From: Bacteroidales bacterium | GTDB taxonomy: Bacteria > Bacteroidota > Bacteroidia > Bacteroidales > P3 | Assembly: GCA_012837565.1 (NCBI GenBank) | Contig: DUQY01000132.1 | Coordinates: forward strand, 1 to 16,583 | Direction: 5' to 3' | DNA: 16,583 bases | In this document: positions 13,617 through 16,583 of the stretch, piece after piece | Layout: each line of letters begins with the position of its first letter | How positions within the stretch are numbered: the first letter of the stretch is position 1 | Notes under the pieces: generated by a model | Database searches by the model: none | Seen by the model: the letters and a program-made list of their open reading frames with translations, nothing else | What the model was told of the DNA's origin: nothing | Made by a program: the position numbers and the translations under genes

Positions 13617-15047
13617 ATGAGAGAAAAGAGAGAAAGAAAACAAGAAATTATAGAAAACTTAGAAGTTATTGACGCTTCAAGCGAAGGTACTTCTGTTGCA
13701 AAACATAATGAACTTGTTATATTCATTCCTTTTGTTGTGCCAGGGGATATTGTTGATGTGCAAATAGTTAAAAAGAAAAAAAGCTTTGCTGAGGCAAAAG
13801 CCATAAATTTCCACAAACTATCCGATAAGAGAGTTGAGGCTAAATGTCCTCACTTTGGATTGTGCGGTGGCTGTAAATGGCAAACAATGAAATATGAAGA
13901 CCAACTTTTCTACAAGAACAAACAAGTAATTGATGCTCTTACAAGAATTGGTCATATTGATTGCTCAAAAGCGAAGAAAATTATTGGTTCAGAAAACGAA
14001 TTCTACTACCGAAATAAATTAGAATACACTTTCTCAACCAAACGTTGGCTAACCGATAAGGATATTCAGACACTTGAAAAAGACTCCGCCCCAAGAGGTT
14101 TCGGATTTCATGTGGCTGGATTTTTTGATAAGGTGTTAGATATTGAATATTGCGCACTTCAAAGAGAGCCCTCTAACCTTATACGTAATTTCATTAGAGA
14201 TTATTCCGACAAACACAACCTTAGCTACTATGATATAAGGAACCATTTTGGTTTGCTTAGAAATATTGTAGTTCGCTCAACTTTCGAAGATGAGCTAATG
14301 TTAATTGTTGTTTTTGCAGAAGAGTCCGATGAAATCTTCCCTATGCTGGATGCTATTGCAAACCAGTTCCCAGAGATAACATCTCTAATGTATGCAATAA
14401 ACACAAAGTTCAATGATACTCTTTTCGACCAAGACATTATATGTTATAAGGGGAAAGACCATATTATTGAATATATGCCTTCATTTAGGGATGATAGAGA
14501 AAGGTTAAAGTTTAAGATAGGACCTAAGTCTTTCTATCAAACCAACTCCAAGCAAGCCTTTGTTTTGTATTCAAATGCAGTTGAATTTGCAGATATCAAC
14601 GAAAATCAAATTGTTTATGACCTATACACAGGAACTGGAACAATTGCTAATTTCGTTGCACCTTACGCTAAGAAAGTTGTAGGAATTGAATATATTGATG
14701 AAGCAATTGAAGATGCAAAGGTCAATTCAAAAGCAAACAACTTAGATAATACAGTTTTCTATGCAGGTGATATGGCAAAAGTTCTTAACCAAGACTTTGT
14801 TAGACGCAACGGCAAGCCAGACCTAATTATTACCGATCCTCCAAGAGCAGGTATGGTAAAATCGGTTATTGACCAATTACTTGAGATTGAAGCTAAGAAA
14901 ATTATTTATATTAGTTGTAACCCTGCAACACAAGCAAGAGACGTAGAACTTCTTTCTGAAAAATACATAGTAGGAAGAATTCAACCTGTGGATATGTTCC
15001 CACATACTCAACATGTTGAAAATATAGTTGAGCTAATTCTTAAATAG
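13617..15047 (+). CDS. rlmD: 23S rRNA (uracil-5-)-methyltransferase RlmD/RumA family
   Basis: This SAM-dependent enzyme makes 5-methyluridine in RNA; in E. coli RlmD modifies U1939 of 23S rRNA. The protein has 476 aa from the ATG at 13617, giving MREKRERKQEIIENLEVIDA. An in-frame ATG at 13554 lies inside the rpmH terminator stem and would add 21 unrelated residues, so it is rejected. Domains in order are an N-terminal TRAM domain (about 10-65), an iron-sulfur cluster motif with C77, C83, C86 and C179 (CPHFGLCGGC and YCALQ), and the Rossmann methyltransferase with DLYTGTGT at 335-342, TDPPRAGM around 406-413, catalytic C434 in SCNP, and the terminal HTQHVENIVEL containing the general base. All key residues are present. 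The exact target uridine in this organism is inferred, since Bacteroidota members of this family may differ. Confidence 0.93.
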   Translation: MREKRERKQEIIENLEVIDASSEGTSVAKHNELVIFIPFVVPGDIVDVQIVKKKKSFAEAKAINFHKLSDKRVEAKCPHFGLCGGCKWQTMKYEDQLFYKNKQVIDALTRIGHIDCSKAKKIIGSENEFYYRNKLEYTFSTKRWLTDKDIQTLEKDSAPRGFGFHVAGFFDKVLDIEYCALQREPSNLIRNFIRDYSDKHNLSYYDIRNHFGLLRNIVVRSTFEDELMLIVVFAEESDEIFPMLDAIANQFPEITSLMYAINTKFNDTLFDQDIICYKGKDHIIEYMPSFRDDRERLKFKIGPKSFYQTNSKQAFVLYSNAVEFADINENQIVYDLYTGTGTIANFVAPYAKKVVGIEYIDEAIEDAKVNSKANNLDNTVFYAGDMAKVLNQDFVRRNGKPDLIITDPPRAGMVKSVIDQLLEIEAKKIIYISCNPATQARDVELLSEKYIVGRIQPVDMFPHTQHVENIVELILK

Positions 15048-15063
15048 AATACCCGCTTATTCT
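15046..15063. terminator. Weak bidirectional hairpin between converging genes
   Basis: agaata (15046-15051) pairs with tattct (15058-15063) around cccgct, overlapping the stop region of rlmD and the stop codon of the regulator gene. The stem is short and AT-rich but is flanked by T on one side, and no other terminator candidate exists for either gene here. Confidence 0.3.
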
Positions 15064-15662
15064 TTTAAACCGCTATCTCTAACCTCATTTATATCAACCA
15101 GTTTATTTATAATAGCATAAATTGTTAAACCTGCCGAACTATGAATTTGTAGTTTAGTTGAGATATTTCTTCTGTGAGTAATAACAGTATGAATAGATAG
15201 GCAGAGCTCGTTTGCAATTTCTTTGTTAGTCATTCCCTTAACAACCAAAGTAATTATTTCTTTTTCTCTAACACTTAAATCCTTCTTTTCTGTATCAATT
15301 TTCTGATTACTTAATTTATGTATTTTGTCTTTTATATCCTCAGGACTAGAGTTTATATTTATTATATCATCGAATTGTTTAATAAGCTGTAAATCTAAAA
15401 AAGAAGCTTGAAGACCAATAAAAAGAAGATTAGGCAGCTTGGTTTCTTTCCTCAAAGCATTTAGAGAAAAACTACCAATATAGGAAGGATTAATAATTAG
15501 TATATTTGGCTTAGCCTTTAAAAGAAGAAGGTTTAGATTATTTAGATTGGAGATCTCAAATATATCAATATTCAATGTTGTAAGCTTTTTAAGAATTGAA
15601 ATAAGTCCAGTTCTAATAATGTCGGAAGGTTCACAAATAGCAACATGTATTCTTGTACTCAT
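15057..15662 (-). CDS. LuxR-type regulator with degenerate receiver domain
   Basis: This 201-aa transcription factor has a response-regulator layout. A receiver-like alpha/beta domain (about 4-120) is followed by a LuxR/GerE helix-turn-helix (about 131-190: LSVREKEIITLVVKGMTNKEIANELCLSIHTVITHRRNI, split here only by reading). The DNA-binding half is textbook. The receiver has lost its switch residues: the acidic pair after strand 1 is reduced to C-E-P-S (10-13), the phospho-acceptor Asp is Asn58 in LIINPS, and the conserved Lys after strand 5 is absent (IININSS). It therefore probably does not respond to aspartate phosphorylation. It begins 6 bases after the hemerythrin gene ends, so the two are co-transcribed, and the hemerythrin partner or its products may supply the signal. 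Target genes are unknown. Confidence 0.88.
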   Translation of the reverse strand: MSTRIHVAICEPSDIIRTGLISILKKLTTLNIDIFEISNLNNLNLLLLKAKPNILIINPSYIGSFSLNALRKETKLPNLLFIGLQASFLDLQLIKQFDDIININSSPEDIKDKIHKLSNQKIDTEKKDLSVREKEIITLVVKGMTNKEIANELCLSIHTVITHRRNISTKLQIHSSAGLTIYAIINKLVDINEVRDSGLKE

Positions 15663-15668
15663 AAATAC

Positions 15669-16364
15669 TTATTTATTATTGCATTCAAGCCTCTCAATTG
15701 CAGGGACAAGCAATTTATCTTCAATATCATTATGGTAGGAAAGATCCTTAGCGCAAGCGAAAATATCAAATAAAACAGAAATCAATTCATTATTCATTTC
15801 CACAGGGCAATACTTAATAATAATGTTTTTAAGTTCACTTAGTTTTGACTCAACATTATCGTGTTGCTTACTAAAAACTTCAATATTATACCCCTCTGTG
15901 TCATTGCCACTAATCAAATCTTTAATATATGGGAACACATATTTTTCCTCATATTGCATATGCTTAGTAACACCCATAACATATTCGTCATAGAACTTCA
16001 TTATAACAATAGAAACATTAGAATCCCTATCCCCTAAAGCAGCTTTAAGCATTCTTCTAATATTTGGAAGTTTAAATTGAAGGAAGTACTTATGTGAATT
16101 TTGAAGATAGTTCAAAATAGTTTGAATTGAAACAGTAGAATTAATGGAAATATCATCTGACTCTTCATTAATCAGCATATTAACAATTATAAGAAAGGTT
16201 TTAGTATCTATATCGTTTTGCTTACAAACCTCCTCAATTGTTTTATCTCCAAATCCCAAACTAATCCCAAATCTACTTATAACAAGCAAAATAGAGTAAT
16301 TGCAATTAATCAAATCACTCATAGAGTCCGACTCCGTGTATTTTCCTATTTTGTACATAATCAC
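15669..16364 (-). CDS. Hemerythrin HHE domain protein
   Basis: This 231-aa cytoplasmic protein combines an N-terminal domain (about 1-75) like that of RIC/ScdA di-iron repair proteins (YTESDSMSDLINCNYSILLVISRFGISLGFGDKTIEEVC) with a C-terminal hemerythrin four-helix bundle. Candidate iron ligands are H91 in NSHKYF, H135 and E139 in KHMQYEEKYVFPYI, H168 in SKQHDNVE, and H211 with E215/D216 in YHNDIEDKLLVPAI; the set is complete for a di-iron site. Such proteins bind oxygen or NO, or handle iron in oxidative stress. The Cys pair that follows the RFGI motif in ScdA-type domains is replaced by SLGF, so an iron-sulfur repair role as in RIC is doubtful. It is first in a two-gene operon with a LuxR-type regulator. 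An ATG two codons in (16358) is an alternative start. Confidence 0.88.
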   Translation of the reverse strand: MIMYKIGKYTESDSMSDLINCNYSILLVISRFGISLGFGDKTIEEVCKQNDIDTKTFLIIVNMLINEESDDISINSTVSIQTILNYLQNSHKYFLQFKLPNIRRMLKAALGDRDSNVSIVIMKFYDEYVMGVTKHMQYEEKYVFPYIKDLISGNDTEGYNIEVFSKQHDNVESKLSELKNIIIKYCPVEMNNELISVLFDIFACAKDLSYHNDIEDKLLVPAIERLECNNK

Positions 16365-16378
16365 ATTAATATAATTAG

Positions 16379-16409
16379 CAAAGATAGTGTTAATTTAAAA
16401 AAAAACAAA
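16379..16409 (-). promoter_or_regulatory. Promoter of hemerythrin-LuxR operon
   Basis: The minus strand carries TTTG (16406-16409), a 19-base spacer and TATCTTTG (16379-16386), an exact match to TTTG-N19-TAnnTTTG. The start codon at 16364 is only 14 bases from the -7 box, so the leader is very short. Confidence 0.75.
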
Positions 16410-16583
16410 TTACACCCATAAATAGAATAAGATCAACCAATCTTTCAAGCACAAAATTACAATCAAACCTGACCCTACACAATAAATAAATATAATGAAA
16501 AGGCAAGAAAAACTAATACCCAAAAACTAAAGCACCATTTAAATAAAATGAATCAAAGAAAGAAAAAATTAAAACAGCGTTTC
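16410..16583. other. Right-end AT-rich non-coding stretch
   Basis: No gene with support is seen. A short open frame from an ATG at 16548 (MNQRKKKLKQ...) runs off the right end on the plus strand and could be the start of a gene, but 12 codons of lysine-rich sequence in AT-rich DNA are not evidence enough and there is no promoter match ahead of it. Confidence 0.4.

Noticed and set aside
1..16583. Depletion of GCGC as a sign of long exposure to the HinP1I-like enzyme
   Set aside because: By eye I find only four GCGC sites (12181, 12312, 14152, 15751), but other four-base G/C palindromes such as CGCG, CCGG and GGCC look equally rare, so low G+C explains it. A proper count over the whole genome would be needed.

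Overview
The window looks like chromosomal DNA from an AT-rich member of the Bacteroidota, most likely Bacteroidales. The reasons are family-level. A DUF4831 lipoprotein, a DUF4293 membrane protein and a DUF6089/PorG-like outer-membrane protein are all present, as is a Bacteroidales-type TPR-secG pair. Several genes are preceded by the Bacteroidota promoter pattern TTTG-N19/20-TAnnTTTG rather than a sigma70 -35/-10. The species cannot be named from this sequence.

Layout. Positions 1-430 are non-coding: stem-loops, a probable leftward terminator and short direct repeats. Positions 434-7698 are a tight run of seven leftward genes. In transcription order they are an EamA/DMT transporter, aguB, a DNA methyltransferase, a HinP1I-like restriction endonuclease, aguA, a WG-repeat protein and a DUF4831 lipoprotein. 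AguA and AguB carry out consecutive steps from agmatine to putrescine, and a two-gene type II restriction-modification system sits between them. Positions 7768-7893 hold a degenerate 21-bp tandem repeat. Two rightward genes follow: a YfcE-like phosphoesterase and the PorG-like barrel protein. Next come leftward DUF4293, groES-groEL (with a clear terminator) and TPR-secG (with a clear terminator). A divergent promoter region at 13249-13346 serves TPR-secG on one side and rpmH on the other. rpmH (L34, 48 aa) ends at a strong terminator, and rlmD follows it. The right end carries a leftward pair, a hemerythrin-domain protein and a LuxR-type regulator, behind a near-perfect Bacteroidota promoter.

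The two most interesting items are these. (1) The restriction-modification system lies inside the polyamine operon. The endonuclease strongly resembles R.HinP1I (G^CGC) while its partner is a beta-class amino-methyltransferase; because GCGC has no adenine, this implies N4-cytosine methylation. (2) The diiron hemerythrin protein is paired with a LuxR regulator whose receiver domain has lost its phosphorylation residues. This suggests an oxygen, NO or redox response module that works without a histidine kinase. Most of the rest is conserved housekeeping.
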